A stretch of 64,000 bases of DNA from JBASTI01 sp964374025 (GTDB lineage: Bacteria > Patescibacteriota > Minisyncoccia > Spechtbacterales > HO2-43-30). The stretch spans positions 1-64,000 of the forward strand of contig CAYJWU010000002.1 in the NCBI GenBank assembly GCA_964374025.1, in the 5' to 3' direction. The notes beneath the pieces are model-generated. The model searched no databases and was not told the origin of the DNA. It saw only the letters and a list, made by a program, of their open reading frames with translations. Position numbers and translations under genes: made by a program. Positions 30,903 through 39,293 of the stretch are shown here, one piece after another. Each line of letters begins with the position of its first letter. Positions within the stretch are counted from its first letter, which is position 1.

Positions 30903-32678
30903 ATGACTCCAATACAATTTAGAAAAACCAGAAGAAGATCACCAGGAAAAACTATGGGGGGGCCTATCTTGAGGCCCCAAACAACTCCCCCGCCAGAACC
31001 AGACGCCACAGAGGGCCTAAAGGTAATAGCGCTCGGGGGGCTCGAGGAAGTGGGACGCAATATGACCCTTTTTGAATACAAGGGCGATATTGTAATTGTT
31101 GACGTGGGCCTTCAGTTTCCGGAGGAGGACATGCCCGGAATTGATTATATAATTCCAAATATAGAGTACCTGAAAGGCAAGGAAAAAAATATTCAGGGCA
31201 TAATAATCACGCACGGCCATCTTGATCACATCGGGGCTATATCCCACCTTGCTCCCAAGCTCGGATATCCCCCGATATACGCAACGGCCCTATCGCGGGG
31301 AATAATCCTCAAACGTCACCAGGACTTTCCAAACGGCGGCGAACTTAATATTTCCACCATCAAAAAGACGGATAAATTAATCCTTGGCCACTTCAACGTA
31401 GAATTTTTCCATGTAAACCATAATATCCCAGACAGCGTGGGCATTGCCCTGCATACGCCCGAAGGACTCGTTATCCACACCGGGGATTTCAAATTTGACC
31501 ACAGTCCGATAGGAGATGAGCCGGCAGACCTCGCGCGCATAGTACAGATTGCGACGCAAGCGAACGGCGTGCTTCTGATGCTTTCTGATTCCACAAACGC
31601 GGAGGAGCCGGGGTACGCGATTTCTGAAAAACAGGTTCAGGAAAGCTTGGATGAAATCATAAAGCAAGCGGAGGGGCGGGTAATTGCCGCGACTTTTGGG
31701 TCGCTCATTTCAAGGATCCAGCAGCTTATAAATATCGCGGAAAAATACGGGAGAAAACTCGCGGTTGACGGCTATTCAATGCGCACAAATGTCGAGATCG
31801 CGCGGGAACTCGGCTTCCTTAATGTTAAAAAGGAAACACTTATATCTATTAAGGAAGTTCACAGGTACGATCCAAGCAAAATCATCATCGCCTGCACCGG
31901 AGCGCAGGGAGAAGGAGAGGCCGTTTTAATGCGCATTGCCCACCGAGAACATAGTCACGTGCAAATACAGAAAGGAGATTCCGTGATATTCTCCTCTTCG
32001 GTGGTTCCCGGAAACGAACGGTCCGTGAGCGCGCTTAAAGATCTCCTGATGTATCAGGGCGCCAAAATTTTCCATTCTAAACTCATGGATGTCCACGCGT
32101 CCGGCCACGCGCAGGTAGAGGATCTCAAACTGATGCTCAATCTTGTAAAGCCAAAGTATCTCATGCCAATACACGGAAACCATTTTATGCTTCGCATGCA
32201 TGGAGAAATCGCGGAGAGTTTGGGTATGCCGAGCGAAAATGCTCTTATCCTTGCCAATGGGAAACCCGTCGTATTCAAAGATGGCAAGGCGTATATTCTA
32301 AAAGGCCGCGTGCCGACAAACTATGTCATGGTAGACGGCCTTGGGATAGGAGATGTGGGCAATGTCGTGCTCCGGGATAGACAGCTGATGGCGCAGGACG
32401 GAATATTTGTTATTATAGCGACAGTGGATACAAAAACAGGAAAACTCAAGGGTAATCCGGACATTATTTCGCGCGGATTCGTATATCTTCGCGAATCGCA
32501 GGAACTTCTTATGGATGTGCGAAGGAGAGTAAGAAAAATAATTGAAGGATCATTTGCCTCCAATCATACCCTTAACACTACATATCTTAAAGACGAAATG
32601 AGAAACAAAACCGGGCAATTCTTATTCCAGAAGACCGAACGAAGACCGATGGTTATTCCTGTTATAATCGAAGTGTAA
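30903..32678 (+). CDS. rnj: Ribonuclease J
   Basis: About 591 residues from ATG 30903 (a TTG lies 6 nt upstream). Metallo-beta-lactamase motif ITHGHLDHIGAIS binds two zinc ions, beta-CASP motifs include SDSTNAEEPG and ACTGAQGEGEAVLMR, and HASGHAQVEDLKLML lies near the end of the catalytic core. The C-terminal domain ends RRPMVIPVIIEV. A 35-residue basic, proline-rich N-terminal extension is present. It is a 5'-3' exo/endoribonuclease central to mRNA decay and rRNA maturation in bacteria lacking RNase E. Confidence 0.95.
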   Translation: MTPIQFRKTRRRSPGKTMGGPILRPQTTPPPEPDATEGLKVIALGGLEEVGRNMTLFEYKGDIVIVDVGLQFPEEDMPGIDYIIPNIEYLKGKEKNIQGIIITHGHLDHIGAISHLAPKLGYPPIYATALSRGIILKRHQDFPNGGELNISTIKKTDKLILGHFNVEFFHVNHNIPDSVGIALHTPEGLVIHTGDFKFDHSPIGDEPADLARIVQIATQANGVLLMLSDSTNAEEPGYAISEKQVQESLDEIIKQAEGRVIAATFGSLISRIQQLINIAEKYGRKLAVDGYSMRTNVEIARELGFLNVKKETLISIKEVHRYDPSKIIIACTGAQGEGEAVLMRIAHREHSHVQIQKGDSVIFSSSVVPGNERSVSALKDLLMYQGAKIFHSKLMDVHASGHAQVEDLKLMLNLVKPKYLMPIHGNHFMLRMHGEIAESLGMPSENALILANGKPVVFKDGKAYILKGRVPTNYVMVDGLGIGDVGNVVLRDRQLMAQDGIFVIIATVDTKTGKLKGNPDIISRGFVYLRESQELLMDVRRRVRKIIEGSFASNHTLNTTYLKDEMRNKTGQFLFQKTERRPMVIPVIIEV

Positions 32679-32682
32679 AAGC

Positions 32683-32820
32683 GAATTAACCTAATTGACC
32701 TAATTATTCTAATTGACCTAAGGAAATCCCAATCCCAAATGTCTAAATTTATTTTAGAAATTAGGCATCTAAGTCATTGAGATTTGTTTAGAATAATTAG
32801 AGTAATTAGAATAATTTTTT
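32683..32820. repeat. AT-rich long inverted repeat upstream of trpS
   Basis: Left arm with two copies of CTAATTGACCTAA separated by TTATT; right arm TTAGAATAATTAGAGTAATT plus AGAATAATT followed by T7. The arms can pair over about 30 bp with mismatches. The T run ends 4 bp before the trpS ATG, so it may end the RNase J transcript. No T-box motif is present. Confidence 0.6.
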
Positions 32821-32824
32821 TGCC

Positions 32825-33835
32825 ATGCGTGTTCTATCCGGCATACAACCCACTGGTCAATTTCACCTCGGCAATTACCTCGGCGCGCTTCGTCACTGGG
32901 TGGATTTACAAAATCAGGGCAACGACTGCTTCTACCCCATTGTTGACCTGCATGCTCTGACGACAGTGCACGAAGCGGCTGTACTGTACAAAAATACGCG
33001 CGAGGCGCAAATTGCGATGCTCGCTATTGGATTTAATCCTGACAAGTCAACTTTATTTTTGCAATCGCAAGTCCCCTCACACACCGAACTTGCCTGGATT
33101 TTAACCACGCTCACTTCTGTCGGGGACCTGGAACGCATGACTCAGTACAAGGAAAAATCCCAGCAAATGTCTAAGTCAGGGAGCGTGAACGCGGGGCTCC
33201 TTACTTATCCCACCCTCATGGCCGCGGATATACTTTTATACAATCCGGATTATGTTCCTGTCGGCGAAGATCAAAAACAGCATTTGGAGCTCACAAGAAA
33301 CATTGCTGAAAAATTCAACAAAATGTACGGGGGAACCCCGGGCACTAAGCCTGTTGAAGTGTTTAAGCTTCCCAAGCCGATGATTCAAAAGGAAACTGCG
33401 AGGGTCATGTCCCTTCATGACCCTTCAAAAAAAATGTCAAAGTCCCTCGGGCCCCAGCATTATGTGGGATTATTTGAGGACGAAAGCTCCATACGCGACA
33501 AAATAAAAAAAGCCGTCACGGACTCCGACAAAGAAATAAAATATGACCCCAAAAATAAACCGGCTATCTCAAACCTTCTTGCGATTTATAGCGGCATCAC
33601 CGCAAAATCAATCAAGGATCTTGAGAAAGAATTTAGCGGCATAAATTACGCCAGTTTTAAGTCGTCTCTTGCCAATGCGGTAATTTCGCATCTTGCCCCT
33701 ATGCAGGCGCGTTACGCGGAATTTCTCCAAAACCCCGAAGAAGCCGCGGCGGCATTTACACTCGGAGCAAAAAAAGCGCGGGCAGAATCAGAAAAAACAA
33801 TGGCGCTTGTGCGGCAAAAAGTGGGGCTCAAATAG
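32825..33835 (+). CDS. trpS: Tryptophan-tRNA ligase
   Basis: 336 residues, class I aminoacyl-tRNA synthetase. HIGH-type motif in GIQPTGQFHLGNYLGALRHW; KMSKS present in SKKMSKSLGPQHY; YPTLMAADILLY and GEDQKQHLELTR are typical of TrpRS. Normal length. The start at 32825 puts the N-terminal signature at residue 5, as expected. Confidence 0.96.
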   Translation: MRVLSGIQPTGQFHLGNYLGALRHWVDLQNQGNDCFYPIVDLHALTTVHEAAVLYKNTREAQIAMLAIGFNPDKSTLFLQSQVPSHTELAWILTTLTSVGDLERMTQYKEKSQQMSKSGSVNAGLLTYPTLMAADILLYNPDYVPVGEDQKQHLELTRNIAEKFNKMYGGTPGTKPVEVFKLPKPMIQKETARVMSLHDPSKKMSKSLGPQHYVGLFEDESSIRDKIKKAVTDSDKEIKYDPKNKPAISNLLAIYSGITAKSIKDLEKEFSGINYASFKSSLANAVISHLAPMQARYAEFLQNPEEAAAAFTLGAKKARAESEKTMALVRQKVGLK

Positions 33836-34031
33836 TATCCGCGCCACGGCCACAGTATTTTCTGAACAACACAGGAGATTTACATAGTGTACGATCGTGG
33901 GTTATGTAAATCTTGTTTTGCGCGTAAAAAAAAGCGGGCGAGTCCTTCGGCCCTGCTCGGGGTAAAGTTATCGCGCCGCTTTACGTTATAAAACCTCTAA
34001 GCTGGGTAAGTTAATCTGACAGGTTAAACTG
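33836..34031. other. Non-coding stretch with palindrome and hairpins
   Basis: No convincing gene. Holds the site D palindrome, then AAAAAAAAGCGGGCGAGTCC with a GGGC/GCTC-type hairpin, and GTAAAG...CTTTAC, which may form a weak terminator region after trpS. Confidence 0.5.
33877..33912. repeat. Decayed CGATCG-core palindrome, site D
   Basis: 36 bp. Outer arms GATTTACATA / TATGTAAATC pair perfectly and the centre ACGATCGT is kept, but four positions between them mismatch. No clear gene start is associated with it. Confidence 0.65.
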
Positions 34032-34238
34032 TTATGAGCTCATATTTTTTCTTTCCTCTTCGGAAAGAGAAGTGAGCCACAAAATAAAAGGCCTTCGAAG
34101 TTTGTCGATAGACCAGTCGCTACTTTTTAATAGAGAGGATTTTTCCGCGCGAAAACGTGAAAGCATTACAGTTGTCACTTGTAAGTGAACGGGCGCTAAC
34201 CTGTTATGCTCCTCCAAAAATTGCTTCTTGCTCGTCAT
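34032..34238 (-). CDS. Possible small protein, function unknown
   Basis: 68 residues, charged, ending TSLSEEERKNMSS. An AGGG-like sequence lies about 7 nt before ATG. The composition is protein-like and neither strand shows another candidate, but there is no recognised family, so this is tentative. Confidence 0.4.
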   Translation of the reverse strand: MTSKKQFLEEHNRLAPVHLQVTTVMLSRFRAEKSSLLKSSDWSIDKLRRPFILWLTSLSEEERKNMSS

Positions 34239-34315
34239 CTTTCACCCTAGCACCTTCCCCAGATAAAAGCAACTCCTTCGACCCCAATCTGAGGCATTTC
34301 TATTGCTTTCGCGGA

Positions 34316-35800
34316 CTATATCCACCCCAATTTTCCCTCAAGCACCGCGACTTTTTGCCGATTGAGCTTGTCGCCGATTTCGGGAAATTTTTCCAGTTCC
34401 TCTGCGAGAATATTTTTAACCCTAAGAACTTCCTCGTCAGATTCCCCTTCCACCCTTGCTGTAAGATACGGCGAGGTGTTGGAGGCGCGTATAAGGCCCC
34501 AACCGGTTTTTGTTATGTTGAATCGCACGCCGTCGATCAAGATAAGGGGAAACCTACCCTCAAAGTTTTTCTTGATTTTCTCCACAATATCAAATTTTAT
34601 CTCATCGGCTACGGGGAGTTTTATTTCCGGAGTCCGCACGCGCGCGGGGATATCCTTGAAAAGCGAAGAGAAAGGACCCTGATGCCGCGCAAAAATCTCA
34701 ATCATCTTGCCTGCGCTAAAAAGTCCGTCGTCAATTTTAAAATAATCTTCCACAAAATAGAAATGCCCCGATACCTCTCCAGCGAAAATAATATCGCTGT
34801 CTTTTCGTAAACTTTCCTTTATGGGCGCATGCCCTGTCCGATGCATAAGTGGCACGCCTCCATACTCTGGCGCAAGCTCTGAAAGAAGCTGGGAGCACTT
34901 TACGTCAAACAGAATCTTCTTTCTGGGGTTTCTTGAAAGCGCGTCTTTCGCAAAAAGAAGGAGCAAGAGATCCGCGCTGACAAACTCCCCCTTCTCATCT
35001 ACAAATCCCATCCTATCCCCGTCGGCATCAAAGCCAATTCCCAAGTCCGCCCCAGCTTCTCTCGCCTTTTCCCCAAGATCCTTCATATTTTGAGGCGCTT
35101 CCGGATCGGGAGTGTGATTGGGAAAAGTCGCGTCCGGCTCGGTGTAAAGCTCAACAACCTCGCACCCAAGCTTACGGAACAGTTCCGGGGCAAATATTCC
35201 CGCGGATCCGTTGCCCGTGTCTATAACAATACGCAGAGGTCTTGAGAGTATTATGTGTTTGAGAAAATAATCTTCGTAGGGAGCGCGCGCGTCGAATGTC
35301 TCCAAATTCCCCCTTGCATCAACAACAAAATCCTCTTTCCCTATCATTTCCCGCATCATCTGAAGCTCCTCACCAAAAAGGGGCCACACGTCTTTTTTCA
35401 TAAGTTTGAAACCGTTGTAAAAATATACGTTATGGCTGCCGGTGATATTCACTCCACCGTCAAAGCCAAAAAATGCAGTCGCAAAATAAATAATAGGCGT
35501 AAGTGTTACACCCGCGTAGGCCACATCACAGCCGGTTGATAGTATCCCGGAGATAAACGCGTCTTTAAGCTCTTCGGCAAACGGCCTCATTTCGTATCCT
35601 ACAATGACACGATTTCCGCCTTCGCGGCGAATTACGGTGCCATACGCTTTACCTATTAAACTCGCCACATCTTGCGTTAGGGTAATTCCCGGGAACGGAC
35701 CGTACCATTTCTCATACTTTGCTATTTCTTCCTCGCTGAATTTGCTACCTGCAATTCCCCGTATATCGTATAGACGAAAAATATTTGGGTTGATGGTCAT
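34316..35800 (-). CDS. Phosphomannomutase/phosphoglucomutase
   Basis: 494 residues, alpha-D-phosphohexomutase family. Domain 1 phosphoserine loop ITGSHNVYFYNGFKL (the usual Pro after SHN is Val), domain 2 metal loop GFDADGDRMGF, domain 3 sugar loop GEVSGHFYF, domain 4 phosphate loop RASNTSPYLTARVEG. It interconverts hexose 1- and 6-phosphates for glycan precursors. Own promoter TTGCGC, 16 bp, TATAAT at 35818-35845, with a leader of only about 11 nt. Confidence 0.92.
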   Translation of the reverse strand: MTINPNIFRLYDIRGIAGSKFSEEEIAKYEKWYGPFPGITLTQDVASLIGKAYGTVIRREGGNRVIVGYEMRPFAEELKDAFISGILSTGCDVAYAGVTLTPIIYFATAFFGFDGGVNITGSHNVYFYNGFKLMKKDVWPLFGEELQMMREMIGKEDFVVDARGNLETFDARAPYEDYFLKHIILSRPLRIVIDTGNGSAGIFAPELFRKLGCEVVELYTEPDATFPNHTPDPEAPQNMKDLGEKAREAGADLGIGFDADGDRMGFVDEKGEFVSADLLLLLFAKDALSRNPRKKILFDVKCSQLLSELAPEYGGVPLMHRTGHAPIKESLRKDSDIIFAGEVSGHFYFVEDYFKIDDGLFSAGKMIEIFARHQGPFSSLFKDIPARVRTPEIKLPVADEIKFDIVEKIKKNFEGRFPLILIDGVRFNITKTGWGLIRASNTSPYLTARVEGESDEEVLRVKNILAEELEKFPEIGDKLNRQKVAVLEGKLGWI

Positions 35801-35817
35801 AGTAGGTTGATCATAAT

Positions 35818-35845
35818 ATTATATGCTTTCCTTCACTATGCGCAA
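35818..35845 (-). promoter_or_regulatory. Promoter of the phosphohexomutase gene
   Basis: Complementary strand: -35 TTGCGC (35840-35845), 16-bp spacer, consensus -10 TATAAT (35818-35823), 18 bp before the ATG. Confidence 0.65.
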
Positions 35846-35874
35846 AGCTGCGCCGTGGATTTTCCGAAAAGAAA

Positions 35875-35908
35875 AGGGTCCACCACGCGATGACGATGTG
35901 GACCCAAT
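35875..35908 (-). terminator. Terminator of the exonuclease gene
   Basis: Complementary-strand stem GGGTCCAC / GTGGACCC followed by TTTTCTTTT, 5 nt beyond the exonuclease stop codon. Confidence 0.85.
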
Positions 35909-35912
35909 AAAT

Positions 35913-36500
35913 TTACTTCTTCAAATGAAGGGTTAACGCCCTTAATCCGATAATGAGCCCCCCTACATCGTTGAGGGCATTGTGGGGCCGAGCGGGAATC
36001 TCTATGCCGAAAGCTTCCGGCGCAGCTCCGCTTTGTTTTACTGTATAACCGTGCCGATGGAAAATCTCGTTCACATTATGGAATTTTTCCATTGCAAATG
36101 GGAATCCGATTCCGAGTAATTTACAGTTTTCAATCAGCACGTCGCGGTCAAACAGCCGCGATCCGTCTACCCTACTGTCAAAGCAATAAAGTTGATATTC
36201 GGCGCATAACTCGGAAAACATCCGCAGGAAAGTCTGAAAATCAACGCCTTTTTCGTCAACCTCTTCTTGCGTAATATGGGTAAGATCAATAAAGTACTGT
36301 GAAAGCAAGGGGTTCCTTTCTGGTTTTACTAGATACATGCAGCTGCCCAACTCACTAAAGTTCTCTGTTTCTACGAGAGCGGCTCCGACTTGAACAACTT
36401 CTCGGTGTTCTCCCGGACCCGACCATCCTCTGGCGGCCGCTCCCTCCCAAGTGGTACACTCTAGGTCAAAGATTACAATCTGTCCTGGTAAGTCTAGCAA
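35913..36500 (-). CDS. DEDDh-type 3'-5' exonuclease (KapD/ERI-1-like)
   Basis: 195 residues. Exo I motif VIFDLECTTWEG (Asp-x-Glu), an Exo II Asp in CFDSRVDGSRLFDRD, Exo III HNALNDVGGLIIG with the catalytic His and last Asp. The family trims RNA or DNA 3' ends; the KapD/ERI-1 branch acts on RNA. The start is a TTG at 36500, preceded by a near-perfect AAGGAGGTG at the right distance, with no ATG alternative. Strong own promoter. Confidence 0.85.
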   Translation of the reverse strand: MLDLPGQIVIFDLECTTWEGAAARGWSGPGEHREVVQVGAALVETENFSELGSCMYLVKPERNPLLSQYFIDLTHITQEEVDEKGVDFQTFLRMFSELCAEYQLYCFDSRVDGSRLFDRDVLIENCKLLGIGFPFAMEKFHNVNEIFHRHGYTVKQSGAAPEAFGIEIPARPHNALNDVGGLIIGLRALTLHLKK

Positions 36501-36555
36501 CTAGACACCTCCTTCAATATCTGACATTTTTTACTAACCCCCCCTTTCTATCCGC

Positions 36556-36584
36556 ACTATACGCCCCTTAGTTGTTTCTGTCAA
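36556..36584 (-). promoter_or_regulatory. Promoter of the exonuclease gene
   Basis: Complementary strand: TTGACA (36579-36584), 17 bp, TATAGT (36556-36561). The leader carries the strong ribosome-binding site AAGGAGGTG. Confidence 0.8.
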
Positions 36585-36641
36585 ACAACAGCAACTACCA
36601 AACCGGCCCTAGAACATTATATGGGATATTTTAAAACAAAG

Positions 36642-36664
36642 AAAGTAAAGTAAAGTAAAGTAAA
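36642..36664. repeat. Pentanucleotide microsatellite upstream of rpsF
   Basis: Four to five tandem AAAGT units immediately upstream of the rpsF -35 box; length variation could change promoter strength. Confidence 0.85.
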
Positions 36665-36667
36665 TGT

Positions 36668-36697
36668 TTGACAAATAACGCCCCTGTATGATATCTT
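36668..36697 (+). promoter_or_regulatory. rpsF-ssb-rpsR promoter, apparently leaderless
   Basis: TTGACA (36668-36673), 18-bp spacer, TATCTT (36692-36697); ATG of rpsF starts 8 nt after the -10 box. Confidence 0.75.
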
Positions 36698-36704
36698 ACG
36701 GGGT

Positions 36705-37199
36705 ATGGAAGAAGTCAAAGAACAAATTAAAAAGCGCTATATTCTGCATTTTATACTAAAGCCCGAATTCAACGCCGCGGATGATTTGCATAATTACAGG
36801 CAAACTATCAACAAAAAAATAGAGGCGCTGGAGGGCCAGATTGAGGCCTCCCTATGCCAAGAAGAAACACGCCGCCTTGCCTATGAAATAGGGAAACAAT
36901 CGCAAGGGTATCTCTGCGAGTCCGCGTTTTTGATTGAGCCGGAAAAAATAAAGGAGCTATCAAATAACCTCAAAGGCGAATCTCGTATTGTGCGATACAT
37001 GATAGAGACAAAAAAACCGATGAGTAAAAAAACGCGTTTACGAAGTATGCGATTGCGAAGCATTCCGGCCGAGATCAAACCGAGCGAACAAGCAATGCAA
37101 GAAACTCATAAGACAGGTGGCCGCGAACAAGAAAAACGAAGCAAGATAAGCATAGATGAAATTGACAAAAAACTTGACGAAATAATTAAAAATATATAG
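36705..37199 (+). CDS. rpsF: 30S ribosomal protein bS6
   Basis: 164 residues. The bS6 fold is visible in YILHFILKPEFNAADDLHNY, RRLAYEIGKQSQGYLCESAF and LKGESRIVRYMIETKKP. A C-terminal tail of about 50 residues is longer than in E. coli. Partner of S18 in the platform. First gene of rpsF-ssb-rpsR. Confidence 0.93.
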   Translation: MEEVKEQIKKRYILHFILKPEFNAADDLHNYRQTINKKIEALEGQIEASLCQEETRRLAYEIGKQSQGYLCESAFLIEPEKIKELSNNLKGESRIVRYMIETKKPMSKKTRLRSMRLRSIPAEIKPSEQAMQETHKTGGREQEKRSKISIDEIDKKLDEIIKNI

Positions 37200-37202
37200 A
37201 CC

Positions 37203-37730
37203 ATGAATCTTAATAAAGCTATAGTTATAGGCAGGGTCACTCAAGACCCCGAATTGAGAACAACGCCTTCCGGGCAATCCGTCTGCAACTTTTCTGTTGC
37301 CACGAATAGAACTTGGACAAATTCCCAAACGCGCGAAAAGCAGGAAAAAGCAGAGTTCCACAATATCGTAGCATGGGCTCGGCTTGCGGAAATCTCAAAC
37401 CAATACCTCAAAAAGGGGTCTTTAGTTATGGTTGAGGGAAGGATTGAGACCCGTTCATGGAGTGACGCCACGGGAAACAAGCGATATCGCACCGAGATAA
37501 TCGCGGAAAATATGCAGCTTGGGCCGCGCCCCTCCTTCGCTCCGACCGCGGTCGGAGCGAAGGAGGGCGGGCCCGCTTCCAGTATTAAAGCGCCCGCGAG
37601 CCGCATACAGATTGACGACATACCTACAGTGGAAAGCGATGAGCCAATTACAAGTACCGCAGATCCCGACCAAGATCAAGATTCCAAAGAGGAAGATCAA
37701 GAGATAAATGTGAAGAATATACCATTTTAA
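37203..37730 (+). CDS. ssb: Single-stranded DNA-binding protein with in-frame palindromic insert
   Basis: 175 residues. OB fold at 1-105 (AIVIGRVTQDPELRTTPSGQ, FHNIVAWARLAEI, KGSLVMVEGRIETRSW). The tail is acidic and ends VKNIPF, keeping the terminal Ile-Pro-Phe that recruits repair partners. A 36-bp perfect palindrome at 37531-37566 is read through as PSFAPTAVGAKEG at the start of the tail. Essential for replication and repair. Confidence 0.94.
   Translation: MNLNKAIVIGRVTQDPELRTTPSGQSVCNFSVATNRTWTNSQTREKQEKAEFHNIVAWARLAEISNQYLKKGSLVMVEGRIETRSWSDATGNKRYRTEIIAENMQLGPRPSFAPTAVGAKEGGPASSIKAPASRIQIDDIPTVESDEPITSTADPDQDQDSKEEDQEINVKNIPF
37521..37575. repeat. In-frame palindromic insert in ssb
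   Basis: Perfect 18-bp arms (CCTCCTTCGCTCCGACCG and its complement, 37531-37566), extended imperfectly by GGGCC/GGCCC. Tip reads Pro-Thr-Ala-Val-Gly in the ssb frame. Confidence 0.88.
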
Positions 37731-37736
37731 TAATTT

Positions 37737-37934
37737 ATGGCAAATTGCGAATTCTGCAAAACTCATAAATCAATAAACCTGAAGGACGCCGAAACGTTGC
37801 GTAATTTTATGTCCGAACAAGCAAAAATACTTCCTAGAAGAAAAACACACCTATGCGCGAAGCATCAAAGGCGTGTTTCGGGTACCATAAAACGGGCAAG
37901 GATTATGGCGATAGTGCCATTTACGACGAGATAA
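37737..37934 (+). CDS. rpsR: 30S ribosomal protein bS18
   Basis: 65 residues. RRKTHLCAKHQRRVSGTIKR followed by ARIMAIVPFTTR is the S18 core, preceded by CEFCKTHKSINLKD with a Cys pair. It ends 1 nt from the convergent recA stop. rplI, which usually follows rpsR, is absent, as in many CPR genomes. Confidence 0.92.
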   Translation: MANCEFCKTHKSINLKDAETLRNFMSEQAKILPRRKTHLCAKHQRRVSGTIKRARIMAIVPFTTR

Positions 37935-37935
37935 T

Positions 37936-38937
37936 TTACGCTTCTTTCACTTTCTCTTTTATAATACTCTCTACCTCTTTAACTATCTTGGGATTCTCTT
38001 TAAGAAAATTTCTTGAGGCCTCCATGCCTTGACCCAACTTCATATCTCCATAATTAAACCACGCCCCGGAACGCGAAAGGGCGCCGTATTTTAAACCGCA
38101 ATTGAGCAAATCCCCAAGATACGATATTCCTTCATTATACATAATATCAAACTCCGCCGTGCGGAACGGCGCGCCGACTTTATTTTTCACAATCTTTGCC
38201 CTTACCCTATTTCCGACTATCTGCTCTCCGGATTTAATTTGAGCGGAGCGGCGCAAGTCAATACGCACCGATGAATAAAACTTCAGCGCCTTCCCGCCGG
38301 GAGTAGTTTCTGGATTTCCGAACATTATGCCAATCTGCATCCGTATTTGGTTTAAAAAGAGGACCGCGGTATTTGCTTTGTAGGTAATTGCCGTAAGTTT
38401 CCTAAGCGCTTGAGACATAAGACGGGCCTGTAAACCAATGTGATGATCTCCCATATCGCCTTCAATTTCCGCGCGGGGAGTTAACGCCGCTACCGAATCC
38501 ACTATAATTACGTCCACTTTTCCCGAACGCACAAGCGCGTCTACTATATCCAACGCCTGCTCTCCGGTGTCGGGCTGGGAAACCAATAACTCCTTTGTAT
38601 TGAGGCCTATGCGCTCCGCGTATTCCGCGTCAAGGGCGTGCTCCGCGTCTACAAAAGCGGCTATGCCTCCGGCTTTTTGGGCCTCCGAGGCAATATGCAG
38701 GGCTAATGTAGTTTTTCCGCTCGCCTCTGGGCCAAATATTTCTGTCACGCGGCCCCTGGGAATTCCCCCAACTACAAGAGCGAGGTTGAGCGAAATAGAC
38801 CCCGTTGATATAACGCGCACGTCAACTTTTTTCGCATCTCCAAGGCGCATAATGGAGCCGTCGCCAAACCTTTTTCTAATATCGTCCAATGTTACCTCGA
38901 GTTCATCCGTTTTAGAGATGATTTTTTGTTTAGTCAT
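37936..38937 (-). CDS. recA: Recombinase RecA
   Basis: 333 residues. Walker A GPEASGKTTLALH, Walker B VDVIIVDSVAALTP, loop 2 region RMQIGIMFGNPETTPGGKALKF, here written in parts: IRMQIGIMFG and NPETTPGGKALKF. Normal length. Drives homologous recombination and SOS-type responses. It follows the small membrane gene from ftsK's operon by 11 nt, so it is probably expressed with it. Confidence 0.97.
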   Translation of the reverse strand: MTKQKIISKTDELEVTLDDIRKRFGDGSIMRLGDAKKVDVRVISTGSISLNLALVVGGIPRGRVTEIFGPEASGKTTLALHIASEAQKAGGIAAFVDAEHALDAEYAERIGLNTKELLVSQPDTGEQALDIVDALVRSGKVDVIIVDSVAALTPRAEIEGDMGDHHIGLQARLMSQALRKLTAITYKANTAVLFLNQIRMQIGIMFGNPETTPGGKALKFYSSVRIDLRRSAQIKSGEQIVGNRVRAKIVKNKVGAPFRTAEFDIMYNEGISYLGDLLNCGLKYGALSRSGAWFNYGDMKLGQGMEASRNFLKENPKIVKEVESIIKEKVKEA

Positions 38938-38948
38938 ATTGGTTATTT

Positions 38949-39293
38949 TTAATTCTTAATGTATACAACTCTCCTCACAAGATCGCTGCTTCTCCCAAAA
39001 ATATTCTTTGCCTCAAAGGAAAGGATATTCATCCCATCCGTTAAACGCGCGACATCTTCAAAGCTTCCATTCTTTCCAATATATAACTCCCGGCCGTTCA
39101 GTGTCAATGAATGAGTATTTTCTACTCTGCCCGCAATCGTAATCTCAAGGGAGTTTACGATAATGGTTTCACTCGATAAATTTGTAAGCTCAATCTCCGG
39201 GGCAAATAAAAACGCGGTAAATTTAATAAATATATACCCTGCGACCGCAACCAAAAATAAAAAAACGCCTAGAATATGTATATTGTTATTCAT
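38949..39293 (-). CDS. Small membrane-anchored Ig-like protein
   Basis: About 114 residues from the ATG at 39293, which overlaps the ftsK end by 8 nt. One membrane helix (ILGVFLFLVAVAGYIFIKF) and an outer beta-rich domain of the glucodextranase-B/Ig-like type (VNSLEITIAGRVENTHSLTL, then DGMNILSFEAKNIFG). Role unknown, presumably at the envelope. Confidence 0.7.
   Translation of the reverse strand: MNNNIHILGVFLFLVAVAGYIFIKFTAFLFAPEIELTNLSSETIIVNSLEITIAGRVENTHSLTLNGRELYIGKNGSFEDVARLTDGMNILSFEAKNIFGRSSDLVRRVVYIKN

Noticed and set aside
32683..32824. T-box or other riboswitch ahead of trpS
   Set aside because: The leader has no AGGGTGGNACCGCG-type T-box or specifier loop. It is an AT-rich inverted repeat and more like a terminator for the upstream gene.
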